A DNA stretch of 64,000 nucleotides from Peristeroidobacter soli (GTDB lineage: Bacteria > Pseudomonadota > Gammaproteobacteria > Steroidobacterales > Steroidobacteraceae). The stretch covers positions 1,896,640 through 1,960,639 of the forward strand of contig NZ_ML142848.1 in the NCBI RefSeq assembly GCF_004138485.1. Direction: 5' to 3'. The position numbers and the translations under genes are program-made. Of the stretch, positions 54,101 through 63,444 are shown in pieces; positions within the stretch are counted from its first letter, which is position 1, and each line of letters opens with the position of its first letter. The notes under the pieces were generated by a model that did no database searches, was not told where the DNA came from, and saw only the letters and a program-made list of their open reading frames with translations.

Positions 54101-54848
54101 TCCGGTAACGATACGAGAGGCGATCCTTGCCGGTGGCTCGCGCATCTCGCACCAGCGCCACGATCATGTCGCGATCGTCCGGATGCATGCGCTCGAGATA
54201 ATGGTCGAGATCGGGGTCGGGCTGGCCGCTGAAGATCTCGCGCAGCGGATTCTCGATCCAGCCGAAACGCCGATCCCTGGTGTTCATCTCCCAGCAGCTG
54301 ATGCCGGCGGCTTCGGTGGCCATGTTGAGGCGGACCGCGAGCTTCTGCTGATTCGCTGCGTGCTCCACTTCGTCGGTGATATCGCGCGTGACGCCGATCA
54401 ACTCACCCCGCGGGTGGGCCGGACTGCTGTACGGTAGCTTCCGGAAATGAGTCTCGATGTGACGAATCCTGCCGTCCGGGTGCACCACCCGGCTGCGTAC
54501 CGAGCCGCCGTGGTTGGAGCCTTCGACCTGCGCGTTGATATCCTGACGGGTGCGTTCACGATCGTCGGGATGCACGGGCAGCAGCCCGTCCTCGAGCGTC
54601 GCCTCGATGCCCAGCATGCGTTGCAGGGTTGGATCGCAGACCACCCGGCGCGTGGCCAGGTCCAGGCGCCAGACGCCGATGCCCGCGATATCGGTGGCGA
54701 GCTTGAGCTCGGCGCGCAGCGTGCCTTCTTCCGGGCCATCCGCCGGCCGTGCCGCGCCCCGCACGCGCCAATAGGCCCAGAGTGCCCCCGCGCCCATGGA
54801 GGCGCCGAGCACGATGCTGGCCAGGTGCGTAACGTCGAGCTGAAGCAT
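51177..54848 (-). CDS. Multi-PAS hybrid histidine kinase with two REC domains and HPt
   Basis: About 1223 residues counted from ATG 54848. An N-terminal membrane helix (VTHLASIVLGASMGAGALWAYW) is followed by about four PAS/PAC modules, the dimerisation domain with His578 in [14 protein letters not shown], an ATPase domain ([25 protein letters not shown]), a first receiver (VDDNETNRR, phosphoacceptor in LADHRMHDMDG), a second receiver (VEDNAVNQK, ILMDLQMPVMDG) and a C-terminal HPt domain with histidine in RIAHKLKGAS. This is a complete BarA/ArcB-style phosphorelay in one protein. ATG 54887 is an alternative start. It is divergent from the AsmA-like gene, with a perfect CRP-like palindrome in the gap. 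Confidence 0.9.
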   Translation of the reverse strand: MLQLDVTHLASIVLGASMGAGALWAYWRVRGAARPADGPEEGTLRAELKLATDIAGIGVWRLDLATRRVVCDPTLQRMLGIEATLEDGLLPVHPDDRERTRQDINAQVEGSNHGGSVRSRVVHPDGRIRHIETHFRKLPYSSPAHPRGELIGVTRDITDEVEHAANQQKLAVRLNMATEAAGISCWEMNTRDRRFGWIENPLREIFSGQPDPDLDHYLERMHPDDRDMIVALVRDARATGKDRLSYRYRIRGVNGKQVTVQAHARVLHVDPTNVRLLGVSWDITKEIEAANRLQQQAQILREVEKRLERASLSSSEGHWEKDLVQGRMWFSSSYHALLGYKDGELSADSEQIEALVHPEDIGRGRQSLLEHVEQGAAFDVALRLRMKSGEYRWFRHRGMAERDDQGRAVSIAGSIQDAHEQKLAEDALRHTQERLERAINGTQDGLWEMDADGSSWHSPRVAELLGFEYTELPANANFLKQCLHADDADAVANATRLHFQQRLPYDVEIRLRTRWNEYRWYRARATAERDAQGRPLRLSGSLQDVTEARSAREALLRATEAAESANRAKSEFLANVSHEIRTPMNGIIGMTGLLLESPLHRTQRDYAETIRSSADSLLIVINDILDFSKIEAGKLDIEALELDLRNVVEEAAVMLAFQAAAKNLELVVHIHPDVPDRVVGDPQRIRQCLINLISNAIKFTREGEIVIEVSCVDLGGDELGTRFEVRDTGIGIAAGTLQNLFQPFVQADSSTTRHFGGTGLGLSIVRRLVQMMGGDVGAQSELNRGSCFWFTLPLPAAEFSSAPAPVRLLVPTRIGRRILVVDDNETNRRVVAGQLMHAGFEVSLAAGGIEAMSLLHTAAVDGQPFEVVLADHRMHDMDGATLGERINADAQLSQARLVMLTSMDGHGDIHRFAALGFAAYLTKPLRARELLECLDRVLAHDSKTWHMKSQPIVTRNTLAAHIAESYRGTVLLVEDNAVNQKVAVRFLERMGCTVRVADNGVEAVRACEETTFDLILMDLQMPVMDGITATLRIRERETGDGRPNAPIVALTANAMASQLERCMAAGMDAFLTKPLEIPRLHEILTKFGLRITAEETSAAPVDANANVPVHLARLNELTDGDPEFTRELVATFIASGEQALDELRASLAALDRPGLSRIAHKLKGASANIYAEPLRELSHTLEAQASSVDQQRLSELVAQLALELGRAKEFLMEYAPEPVAKAG

Positions 54849-55087
54849 TCGATCCGAAGTCAGACTGCCGGGGCGGCACAACACCATCTGTATCGGCAGG
54901 GAACAAGGAAGCCTGCCTCCCCCATCGGATATTCAGGGATGGCCTTAATAGTGCCGAGAAGGCCAGGGCGAGCCACTGTGACGTAGTTCTCTGGTCGAAA
55001 GTGGCCAAGGCCCTTGCGACGCGTTCGGCCAGAGGCGCGACTCTGGCCGAACTAGTGCCGCATCCCGGCTGTTAGAATCCCGTAGCG

Positions 55088-55103
55088 TGTGACTTTGCTC
55101 ACA
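55088..55103. promoter_or_regulatory. Perfect CRP-consensus palindrome
   Basis: TGTGA-CTTTGC-TCACA matches both CRP half sites exactly with a 6-bp spacer; symmetry extends one base on each side (55087-55104). It lies 23 bp before the AsmA-like ATG and about 240 bp before the divergent hybrid kinase start. Confidence 0.6.
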
Positions 55104-55126
55104 CTGCGTGTAAGAGAGGAACGGAC

Positions 55127-57298
55127 ATGCGGGCATTGAAGATCGCGGGAATCGTTGTCGGCGGCATCGTGGCGCTCATCGTCGTGCTGCTGCTGGCGGT
55201 GGTGCTGTTCGTCGACCCGAACGACTACCGCGCCGACATCGAGCGCGCGGTCGAGAGCAAGACCGGCCGGCAGCTGACCCTGAGCGGCGACCTGCATCTG
55301 TCGATCTTCCCCTGGCTGGCGCTCAAGGCCGGCCCGGCCAGCCTGGGCGACGCGCCGGGCTTCGGCGATGAGCCTTTCATTGCCATTCAGGAAGCCCGGG
55401 TGGGCGTGCGCCTGCTGCCGTTGCTGAGCGGCAAGATCGAAGTCGGCGATGTCCGTCTGGCGGGGGCGCGCATCCGGCTCATCACCGATGAACAGGGTCG
55501 TAACAATTGGGCCGACCTCGGCGAGCGGAAGGAAGCAACCACGCCCGCGCCTGCCAACGAGAAGCCGATGGAGGTACCGACCATCGCGGGCCTCGAGATC
55601 GAGGACGCCGCGGTCACCCTCGAGAACCGTCAGGAGAAAACGCGCCGGGTGGTGCGCGACTTCAATCTGAAGACCGGCCGGCTCGCCTCGGGCGAACCGT
55701 TCGATCTGAACACCGACTTCGTGCTCGACCAGGAGCCGTCGCTGTCGGCCAGGGTGAAGCTCGCCACCCAGGTCACGGCGGATCTCGAAGCCAACGCGCA
55801 TCGACTGGCGAAGCCGGAGATCGATGTCACGATCACCGGCCAGGGTTATCCGAAGGAAGGCATCCCGGTAAAGATCGTCGCCGACTCGCTCAGCGCCGAT
55901 GTCGCCAGGGAACTGTATCGTCTCGAAGCCTTGAGCGTGACCACCACCTGGAAGGGCGAGGGCTTCCCCGCCGCGGGGGTGCCGGTGGTTCTGCAAGCGA
56001 AAGATTTCAACGCGAATCTGGCCGCGCAGACCCTGGAGCTCAGCGGCCTCGCGCTCGATCTCGCCGGCGCTCATCTGTCGGGTTCGCTCACCGGCAAGGA
56101 AATTCTCGATGCGCCGGCCATGAGCGGTCCACTCAAGCTCGATCAGGTTTCATTGCGGACCTGGGCGCCGAAGCTCGGCGTGTCGTTGCCCGCCACCACC
56201 GATCCGAAAGTGTTCGAGAAGCTGAGCTTCTCCGGCACGGTGTCGATGACCAAGTCGAGCGCGGAAGTGGGCGACATCGTGCTGCAGCTCGACGACACGA
56301 TTGCCAAGGGCATGCTCGGCGTCGCGGACTTCGATTCCAAGGCGCTGCGTTTCGATCTCAACGTCGATCGCATCAACGCCGATCGCTACCTGCCGCCGCC
56401 CGTGGAGCAGCCCGCCAAAACCGCGACCAAGGAGCCGCCGACGCCGATTCCAGTGGAAACATTGCGCAATCTGAATGCACGCGGTCAGTTGCAGGTCGGC
56501 GAGGCGATCTTCGCCGGCATCAAATTCACCAAGCTCAAGCTCGGCGTGAATGCGCGTGACGGCAAGGTGCGATTCAATCCGTCGCAAGCGTCCATGTACG
56601 GCGGCAACTACAGCGGCGATATCGGCATCGATGCGACCAGCGATGTAGCGCGCATTTCCCTGGACGAGCACATCAGTGGCGTCGACTTCGCGCCGTTGTT
56701 CAAGGATTTCTTCGAGACCGATCGGGTCGCCGGCAAGGGCGCGGCCAACCTCAAGCTGACCGGCTCGGGCAAGAACACCGACGACATCATGAAGACGCTG
56801 GAGGGCACGGTCGATTTCAAAGTGGCCGACGGCGCGCTCGAAGGCACGGATCTCTGGTATGAGATTCGTCGTGCTCGCGCCGTGTTGAAACAGCAGGCCA
56901 TTCCAGAACGCACCGGGCCGGCGCGTACCGCGTTTACCGCGCTGACCGGCAGCGGCGCGATGAAGAACGGCGTGCTCTCCAATAACGACTTGAACGTGGC
57001 CATGCAATATCTGAAAGTCACGGGGCAGGGCACGGTCGATATTCCGGCGAGCACGCTCGACTATAAGTTGATCGCCGCGGTGTTGAAGATTCCGCGCGAA
57101 GGCGCCGACACCGCGCAGATGCAGGACATGGTCGACGCCGAGATTCCGGTGAAGATCACCGGCTCGCTGACCGATCCGAAAGTGCGCCCCGATCTGGAGG
57201 GTTACCTGAAGAACGAGCTCAAGCAGCGCGTCGACAAGGAAAAGGGCAAGGTCGAGGAGAAGTTGAAGGACAAGCTGAAGGATTTGTTCAAGCGTTGA
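55127..57298 (+). CDS. AsmA-family envelope protein
   Basis: A 723-residue protein with an N-terminal transmembrane helix (about 6-29) and a long beta-rich periplasmic region. VDPNDYRADIERAVESKTGRQLTLSGDLHLSIFPWLALKAG (in pieces over residues 29-70) is the AsmA N-terminal signature, and the C-terminal part holds the AsmA_2-like region with YGGNYSGDIGIDA, KTLEGTVDFKVADGALEGTDL and TVDIPASTLDYK. The tail is a Lys-rich coiled coil (last 30 residues). AsmA relatives are thought to act in phospholipid transfer between membranes. GAGAGGA lies upstream of the ATG. The CRP-like palindrome just before it could regulate it. Confidence 0.9.
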   Translation: MRALKIAGIVVGGIVALIVVLLLAVVLFVDPNDYRADIERAVESKTGRQLTLSGDLHLSIFPWLALKAGPASLGDAPGFGDEPFIAIQEARVGVRLLPLLSGKIEVGDVRLAGARIRLITDEQGRNNWADLGERKEATTPAPANEKPMEVPTIAGLEIEDAAVTLENRQEKTRRVVRDFNLKTGRLASGEPFDLNTDFVLDQEPSLSARVKLATQVTADLEANAHRLAKPEIDVTITGQGYPKEGIPVKIVADSLSADVARELYRLEALSVTTTWKGEGFPAAGVPVVLQAKDFNANLAAQTLELSGLALDLAGAHLSGSLTGKEILDAPAMSGPLKLDQVSLRTWAPKLGVSLPATTDPKVFEKLSFSGTVSMTKSSAEVGDIVLQLDDTIAKGMLGVADFDSKALRFDLNVDRINADRYLPPPVEQPAKTATKEPPTPIPVETLRNLNARGQLQVGEAIFAGIKFTKLKLGVNARDGKVRFNPSQASMYGGNYSGDIGIDATSDVARISLDEHISGVDFAPLFKDFFETDRVAGKGAANLKLTGSGKNTDDIMKTLEGTVDFKVADGALEGTDLWYEIRRARAVLKQQAIPERTGPARTAFTALTGSGAMKNGVLSNNDLNVAMQYLKVTGQGTVDIPASTLDYKLIAAVLKIPREGADTAQMQDMVDAEIPVKITGSLTDPKVRPDLEGYLKNELKQRVDKEKGKVEEKLKDKLKDLFKR

Positions 57299-57363
57299 AA
57301 CTAAAGTGCCACGGTGGGCGACTTATGCTGTGACGGTCGCGCACATTTCCCCGGGTCGCTTCG

Positions 57364-57960
57364 ATGCCAGCACTGAAGTCAGATGGGTTACGAACGCTGC
57401 TGGCGGCGACGGCGCTGTTGACTGCTCCGCTGGCCGGCGCCTTCAACATCGAGCACAGTGAGGCCCGTTACGTCGACAAGCACTTTCGCTACGAGCTGAT
57501 CGTCACGCTGGACGCGCCCATCGAACGCGTCGACGAAGTGCTGCGGGACTACGACGACTATCCATCGCTCAACCGCCGCATCCTCAGCTCCAAGGTGCTG
57601 GACCGCCCCGAACCGGGCGTGGTCACGCTGGAAACCACCGTCGAGGTTTGTTTCGGCCCGTTCTGCCGCAACGTCACTCGCGTCGAACGCGTGCAGGAAT
57701 CGAAGAACACATTGCTGGCGGTCGCCGATCCCGAGCGCAGCGACGTGAAGTTCAGTGAGACCCGCAGCGAGCTGAGCCCCGGTCAGCACGGCGCCACTCG
57801 CGTGAAATACGAGACCAACGTCGTTCCCGATTTCTGGGTGCCGCCGGTGGGTGGGCGGCGCATCCTGTTGCGCAAGCTGGAGACCGAGACCCGGGACCTT
57901 TTCATGAACGTCGAGCAGAAGGCCAGGCAGCCGGAGCCCACTTCGCCTCCTGGCCCCTGA
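57364..57960 (+). CDS. Exported SRPBCC/START-like protein
   Basis: A 198-residue protein with a signal peptide (residues 1-26, LLAATALLTAPLAGA). The mature part resembles the polyketide cyclase/coenzyme Q-binding (SRPBCC) fold: LIVTLDAPIERVDEVLRDYDDYPSLN near the start, VEVCFGPFCRNVTRVERV in the middle with two cysteines that could pair, and a C-terminal helix (RRILLRKLETETRDLF). A hydrophobic ligand in the periplasm is plausible. It lies between the AsmA-like gene and mutY on the same strand. Confidence 0.75.
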   Translation: MPALKSDGLRTLLAATALLTAPLAGAFNIEHSEARYVDKHFRYELIVTLDAPIERVDEVLRDYDDYPSLNRRILSSKVLDRPEPGVVTLETTVEVCFGPFCRNVTRVERVQESKNTLLAVADPERSDVKFSETRSELSPGQHGATRVKYETNVVPDFWVPPVGGRRILLRKLETETRDLFMNVEQKARQPEPTSPPGP

Positions 57961-57997
57961 TCGACGCAGCGGCGCGCCGCCGTGGCATCATGGCGGC

Positions 57998-59200
57998 ATG
58001 CCAGCCGCCGCCAAGCCCGCCACTCTCGCCAAGCAGTTGACTCTCTCGCCACCGTCCGAGACGGGAGAGCCGGCGGAGGGGCGGGAAAACCGGGACAAAA
58101 AAAATAAAAAAGGCGAGTGTCCGCGTGCGCTCGCTGCAGGCCCGAGTGGCGAAAAATTCGCCAGTGCGCTGCTGGCCTGGTTCGATGTTCACGGCCGCAA
58201 GCATCTGCCGTGGCAGCAACAGATCACGCCGTATCGCGTCTGGATCTCCGAGATCATGTTGCAACAGACGCAGGTCACCACCGTCATTCCCTATTACGAG
58301 CGCTTCATGCAGCGCTTCCCCGACGTGCGGGCGCTGGCGGCTGCCGCCGACGATGAAGTGCTGCATCTGTGGACTGGCCTGGGCTACTACGCCCGCGCGC
58401 GCAATTTGCTCAAGGCCGCCCGGACCATCGTTGCCGAACATGGCGGTGAATTCCCGGAAACCCTCGACGCCGTGCAAGCCTTGCCGGGGATTGGCCGCTC
58501 GACCGCCGGTGCCATTCTCGCGATCTCGAAATCGCAGCGACATCCCATCCTCGACGGCAACGTCAAACGAGTGCTGACGCGCTGTTTCGGTATCGAAGGC
58601 TTTCCTGGCGAAACGGCGATCGAACGCGAGTTGTGGTCCATCGCCGATGCCTGCACTCCGGCGCAACGCGTGGCTCACTACACCCAAGCCATCATGGATC
58701 TGGGCGCCACGGTTTGCGTTCGCTCGCGACCGTTGTGCGTCGTTTGTCCCATGCATGAGTTCTGCGTCGCGCGGCGCGAGGGGATGCAGGCCGTCTTGCC
58801 GACGCCGAAGCCGCGCAAAGAGCGCCCTGAGCGCACGGCTTACGCGGCGATTCTTCAACGAGCCGATGGCGCAGTGTTGTTGGAGCGCCGTCCGCCCGTG
58901 GGCATCTGGGGCGGGCTGTGGACGTTTCCTCAGTTCGACGACCGCGTCGATGCGGTCACGTGGATGGAGCGGCACACCGGCGATTCCTCGCTGGCAACGC
59001 TTGCCCTGCCGCCCTACTCACATTCATTTACTCACTTCGATCTCAACCTGCAGCCGTTGCTCGTGCGAGATGCGCGCGAGCAGCCGGCAGTCGCCGATGC
59101 CGAGCGTTATTGCTGGTACGACGTGAAACAGCCCGCGAAGATCGGCCTGGCCAAGCCGGCCGTCGATTTGATTCGCGGTCTGGCAGAACGAGTCGAATAA
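57998..59200 (+). CDS. mutY: A/G-specific adenine DNA glycosylase
   Basis: A 400-residue MutY that removes adenine mispaired with 8-oxoguanine. The catalytic glutamate is in [10 protein letters not shown], the helix-hairpin-helix is [12 protein letters not shown], the catalytic aspartate is in LDGNVKRVL, and four cysteines spaced C-x6-C-x2-C-x5-C ([17 protein letters not shown]) bind the 4Fe-4S cluster. A C-terminal NUDIX-like domain (about 265-395) recognises 8-oxoguanine. The first 50 residues are an unusual Lys/Pro/Glu-rich extension; its DNA contains A8 (58097-58104) and A6 (58106-58111) tracts. No in-frame ATG or GTG lies between these tracts and the conserved core, so the extension is probably translated. 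Confidence 0.95.
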   Translation: MPAAAKPATLAKQLTLSPPSETGEPAEGRENRDKKNKKGECPRALAAGPSGEKFASALLAWFDVHGRKHLPWQQQITPYRVWISEIMLQQTQVTTVIPYYERFMQRFPDVRALAAAADDEVLHLWTGLGYYARARNLLKAARTIVAEHGGEFPETLDAVQALPGIGRSTAGAILAISKSQRHPILDGNVKRVLTRCFGIEGFPGETAIERELWSIADACTPAQRVAHYTQAIMDLGATVCVRSRPLCVVCPMHEFCVARREGMQAVLPTPKPRKERPERTAYAAILQRADGAVLLERRPPVGIWGGLWTFPQFDDRVDAVTWMERHTGDSSLATLALPPYSHSFTHFDLNLQPLLVRDAREQPAVADAERYCWYDVKQPAKIGLAKPAVDLIRGLAERVE

Positions 59201-59217
59201 CTGATCCGGGAGTCGCT

Positions 59218-59490
59218 ATGGCCAGAATGGTGAACTGTGTAGTGCTGGGCGTCGAAGCCGAAGGGCTCGACTACGCGCCGTATCCCGGCGAGCTGGGGCA
59301 GCGCATCTACAACAATGTTTCCAAGGAAGCGTGGCAGCGCTGGCTCAAGCACCAGACCATGCTGCTCAACGAATACCGCCTCACGCCCATCGAGCCCAAG
59401 GCCCGCAAATTCCTGGTCGAGGAAATGGAAAAGTTCTTTTTCGGCGGCGGCTCGGACAAACCCAAGGAGTTCAAGCCCGAAGGCGAGTGA
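59218..59490 (+). CDS. yggX: Probable Fe(2+)-trafficking protein YggX
   Basis: A 90-residue YggX-family protein. [15 protein letters not shown] with the conserved cysteine, [19 protein letters not shown], and [19 protein letters not shown] are family signatures. It helps protect iron-sulfur proteins from oxidation; the downstream position after mutY is a common gammaproteobacterial arrangement, and MutY itself holds an iron-sulfur cluster. GGGAG precedes the ATG. It ends at the base before the convergent hybrid kinase gene begins its stop. Confidence 0.95.
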   Translation: MARMVNCVVLGVEAEGLDYAPYPGELGQRIYNNVSKEAWQRWLKHQTMLLNEYRLTPIEPKARKFLVEEMEKFFFGGGSDKPKEFKPEGE

Positions 59491-62400
59491 TCACCCCGCC
59501 TTGCGCTGCCATTGCTTGTCGAGCAGCGTCCTGAGGTGCTCCGAGATGCGCTCGAATTCCGCCGAGATCATCTTCAGCTCTTCGCTCCAGTCGTTGCGAC
59601 CGCCGCCCCGGGCACGCGTTTCCACGTCCGCCGTGAGCAAGCCGAGTCGGTCCACGTGCATGTTGTTCGCGGCGCCCTTGAGCTTGTGAGCCGCGCGAGC
59701 CAGCTGGTCCAGATCCTGGCGATGCGCGGCGGCGCGTAGCTCCAGAATCGCTTCTTCGCCGCTCATGATGAAGGCGCTGACCAGCTCGGCGGCGAATTCC
59801 TCGTCATCGCCCGCGATTTCCAGCAGCCGTGCCTTGAGCGAGTCGTCGAGATTGCGATTCATTGACGCGATCACCGTCGGCTCCAGGTCCGAGGAGTTGG
59901 CGCTCATGAATCGATCCAGCACGTCCTGCAGACGCGAGATGTCGAGCGGCTTGGTGAGATAGTCGTCCATGCCGGCTTCGAGACAGCGCTCCAGCGTGCC
60001 CATCATCGCGTTGGCGGTCAGCGCCACGATCGGGGTGCGGCGTCCTTCGCCTTCGATCTGACGGATCCGCTGCGTGGCCTCCAGACCGTCCATCACGGGC
60101 ATCTGCATGTCCATGAGAATGAAGCCGTACTTGTTGTGCTCGAACGCATCGACCGCCTGCTTGCCGTCGCCCACGACGTGCACTTCGCAGCCCAGGCGTT
60201 CCAGGAAGCGACGCGCGACGCGTTGGTTGATGGCGTTGTCCTCGACCAGCAGCACGCGGCCCGAGTAGATGCGCTTCACTTCGTTCGCCACCAGCGTGCC
60301 GCGAGTGATGATGGGCTGGCTGTGCATGTGCCAGTGCTCGGCCTCGCGGGACAGCGCGCGTTTCAAGCAATCCAGCAGCTCGCGAGTGCGCACCGGCTTG
60401 GTCAGATACGCCGAGAAGCCGATGTCGGCAAAGCGTTGCATGTCGCCGGAACGATCCAGCGACGTGAGCAGCATCAGGCGGGTCGGCGGAATGTCGCGCG
60501 CCTTCATGATCGATTCGCCGAGCATGGAGCCGTCCATGTCGGGCATCTGATAATCGAGCACGACCGCGTCGAACGCGCCGCGACCCGAACGCAGGATGTT
60601 CAATGCCTCGTGAGCATGCGAGGCCGTGATGACTTCGTAGCCGGCATGAACCATCTGGCTCGACAGCACGCGACGATTGGTGTCGTTGTCGTCCACCAGC
60701 AGAATGCGACGCCCCTGCTGAACCGGCGCCCGTTCCGGCTCGTGGTCGCTCACGCCCGCCGGCTCTTCGACCGGCAGCGTGAACCAGAAGGTCGAGCCCT
60801 TGCCGACTTCGCTCTGCGCGCCGGTCTGGCCGCCCATCATTTCGACCAGCTTGCGAACGATCGACAGACCGAGCCCCGTGCCGCCGAAACGACGCGTGGT
60901 CGAGGAGTCCGCCTGAATGAACGGCTGGAACAACTTGTCCAGCGACTCGCGCGGAATGCCGATGCCGGTATCGCGCACTTCGAAGTGCAGCAGCGCGCGA
61001 CCGTTCTGGCGGCCGAGCAAGCAGACTTCCAGCACCACTTCGCCGGTCTGCGTGAACTTGATAGCGTTGCCGACCAGGTTGAGCAGACATTGACGGATGC
61101 GCTGGGGATCGCCGAGCACGCGCGGCGGCACTTCGGGCCGGACATTGACCACCAGCTCGAGGCTCTTGGCCGCGGCCTGGAACGCCATGATGGAGCCGAC
61201 GTCATCGACGTTGGAGCTCAGGTCGAGCTCGAGGTTCTCGATGTCGAGCTTGCCGGCCTCGATCTTCGAGAAGTCCAGGATATCGTTGAGAATGGTCAGC
61301 AGCGAATCGGCGCTGGCGCGAATCGTTTCGGCGTAGTCACGCTGCACGCGATCCAGTCCGGTGTCGAGCAGCAGGCCCGTCATGCCGATGATGCCGTTCA
61401 TCGGTGTGCGAATCTCATGGCTCATCGTGGCGAGGAACGAGCTCTTCGCGCGGCTGGCCTCTTCGGCTTCCTCGGCGGCGCGCTCCATCGCAACGCGCGC
61501 GGCGCGCTCGTGCGAGATGTCATGAATCGAACCGGCGAGCCACAGCGGACGGTCGTCGTCATCACGTTCGGCGGAGGCGCGTGAGCGCACCCACAACCAA
61601 TCGCCGTCTTTCTTGCGCAGACGATATTCGATGTCGTACGGCACGCGATGCTGGAGATGATCGCTCATCGCCTTGCCGACGATGGCGCCGTCATCCGGGT
61701 GCACGAACGCTTCGGGGCGACCCTCGTCGTTGCGCTCGGTGCCGTCGTAACCCAGCATCTTCCGGAACTGCGGAGAGTGCCAGATCTCGCCAGTCTGCAG
61801 ATTGAACTCGAACAGCGCGTCCTGCGTACCGGACACGGCGCGCTGGAAGCGTTCCTGCGCTTCCTTGATCTCGGTCGCCTGACGAGAAATTTCGTCGTTG
61901 GCCTGCGCTTCCTTGGTGACGTCCCAGTCGATGCCGAGCACGCTGATGGCGTAGCCGCGATTGTCGCGAAGAATACTGGCGTGGGTCTGGATGTGACGAA
62001 CCGTGCCATTCGCGTCGATCACCCGATAACGCTGCGCCAGGAAGCTGCGGTTGCTGCGAATGGTCTGGCGGAACATCTCCTGCCAGGTCGCCTGCTCATC
62101 CGGGTGCACGAACTTGAGGGAATATTCGCTGCCCTTGAGCTGGCGCAGGCCGCCGCAGCGCTCGATCATCGGGCCGCCTTCGTCGATCACCAGCACATCG
62201 GTGGCGATGTTCCATTCCCACACCGACAGACCGGCGGACTCGTTGGCCATGCGCATGCGCTCGACCATGCGGCGATTGTTGCTTTCAGCGGCCTCGGCTC
62301 GCTCCAGGGCGGCCCGCAGGTCGGCGGTCTCGTTACGAGAGCGCAGCGCTTCGGCCAGCGCCTCGGTCTCCGCCTGCGTCTTGCGCATATTCGCGGCACC

Positions 62401-63303
62401 GAAGAACGCCGTGACGAAGATGGCGAACACGGCGACCGCATGACTCTCGAGATAGGCCCACCAGCCACCGTGGTAGGACGAGACGATCGGTGAGATCAGC
62501 AGGCACATCGCGCTGACGAAGCCGATCACGCTGACGTGCCAGTGACGGTTCGAAGACAGCGCCAGGATCACGGCCAGCACATAGCCGATGCCGATGATGG
62601 AATCCTGCACGTTGACCAGATCGGCCGCGAACACCAGCGCGCAGATGCCGAACAGCCAGGGCAACAGATTGCGACGATCGCCGGTCGTGCCGTCGAGACC
62701 CTGGCTGATGAGCTGGCGCCGTTCGCCTTCGGGCAGCGCGGCCAACGAACGCAGGTAGTAGCGCAGACCGAACACACCGAGCAGCAGCAACCCGACCAGG
62801 ATGTAACCCAGCGTGCTGGCGGAGAGATAGGACTGGCCGAAGAAGCGGTAGATGGTCGCCTGCTCGCGCTCCATCGACAGGTCGATCAGCAGGATGCCGC
62901 CGGCGCGGTCCGGCACGGCGTAGAACAGGTGCGGCGTGCCCGCCAGCTCGGCGAAATGGACGAACGGCTGTTTGGAGTTGGCTCGAAGTGTCGCGACGGC
63001 CTGCGCGCCGATCTCGTCCTTGGGCTCAGCCTGCTCGTCGCTCAGCGCGCCCGCGAACTGACGGGCCGTAAACGCTTGCGTGAACGTATCCAGCGATTGC
63101 CCCGGGGCAGCATGGGACAACAGCGCCTCGCTCAGCGCATAGGCCTTGGTGATGGCGACTTCGGTACTGATGTTCTCCGCCACCACCTTCTTCTGTTGCA
63201 GCAACGGTGCGCCCGCGACGGCCAGTATCAGTACCAGCACCAGGATCGCGACCACCGAGCTCTGTCCGGCGATGACGGCGAGCAGATTTCTTGATTGTTT
63301 CAT
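59491..63303 (-). CDS. Membrane hybrid histidine kinase with two REC domains and HPt
   Basis: A 1270-residue kinase. The N-terminal helix (about 8-33) and a second helix after a periplasmic segment of about 125 residues are followed by four more hydrophobic segments up to about residue 310. Then come PAS modules, His629 in [14 protein letters not shown], an ATPase domain ([25 protein letters not shown]), receiver 1 ([20 protein letters not shown]), receiver 2 ([21 protein letters not shown]) and an HPt with histidine in [13 protein letters not shown] 63303 has GGGAG 6 nt upstream. From the second half on it is a close paralogue of the kinase at 51177. Confidence 0.9.
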   Translation of the reverse strand: MKQSRNLLAVIAGQSSVVAILVLVLILAVAGAPLLQQKKVVAENISTEVAITKAYALSEALLSHAAPGQSLDTFTQAFTARQFAGALSDEQAEPKDEIGAQAVATLRANSKQPFVHFAELAGTPHLFYAVPDRAGGILLIDLSMEREQATIYRFFGQSYLSASTLGYILVGLLLLGVFGLRYYLRSLAALPEGERRQLISQGLDGTTGDRRNLLPWLFGICALVFAADLVNVQDSIIGIGYVLAVILALSSNRHWHVSVIGFVSAMCLLISPIVSSYHGGWWAYLESHAVAVFAIFVTAFFGAANMRKTQAETEALAEALRSRNETADLRAALERAEAAESNNRRMVERMRMANESAGLSVWEWNIATDVLVIDEGGPMIERCGGLRQLKGSEYSLKFVHPDEQATWQEMFRQTIRSNRSFLAQRYRVIDANGTVRHIQTHASILRDNRGYAISVLGIDWDVTKEAQANDEISRQATEIKEAQERFQRAVSGTQDALFEFNLQTGEIWHSPQFRKMLGYDGTERNDEGRPEAFVHPDDGAIVGKAMSDHLQHRVPYDIEYRLRKKDGDWLWVRSRASAERDDDDRPLWLAGSIHDISHERAARVAMERAAEEAEEASRAKSSFLATMSHEIRTPMNGIIGMTGLLLDTGLDRVQRDYAETIRASADSLLTILNDILDFSKIEAGKLDIENLELDLSSNVDDVGSIMAFQAAAKSLELVVNVRPEVPPRVLGDPQRIRQCLLNLVGNAIKFTQTGEVVLEVCLLGRQNGRALLHFEVRDTGIGIPRESLDKLFQPFIQADSSTTRRFGGTGLGLSIVRKLVEMMGGQTGAQSEVGKGSTFWFTLPVEEPAGVSDHEPERAPVQQGRRILLVDDNDTNRRVLSSQMVHAGYEVITASHAHEALNILRSGRGAFDAVVLDYQMPDMDGSMLGESIMKARDIPPTRLMLLTSLDRSGDMQRFADIGFSAYLTKPVRTRELLDCLKRALSREAEHWHMHSQPIITRGTLVANEVKRIYSGRVLLVEDNAINQRVARRFLERLGCEVHVVGDGKQAVDAFEHNKYGFILMDMQMPVMDGLEATQRIRQIEGEGRRTPIVALTANAMMGTLERCLEAGMDDYLTKPLDISRLQDVLDRFMSANSSDLEPTVIASMNRNLDDSLKARLLEIAGDDEEFAAELVSAFIMSGEEAILELRAAAHRQDLDQLARAAHKLKGAANNMHVDRLGLLTADVETRARGGGRNDWSEELKMISAEFERISEHLRTLLDKQWQRKAG

Positions 63304-63416
63304 CGCCACTCCCAGCGATGCGTTTCCTCCCGAAGGGTGCAGTACAGTCAGTGGCGAGCATTGCGGCAAGTACCAACGTCGCGTTATGACCCATCATCCA
63401 CAGCTTCGTGTGGATT

Positions 63417-63432
63417 TGTGACGCGACTCGCA
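63417..63432. promoter_or_regulatory. CRP-like site upstream of the hybrid kinase
   Basis: TGTGA-CGCGAC-TCGCA matches nine of ten bases of the CRP half-site consensus. It lies about 114 bp before the kinase ATG (63303) in the 141-bp gap after the M20 peptidase gene. Confidence 0.35.
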
Positions 63433-63444
63433 TTCCGCGGCGGC

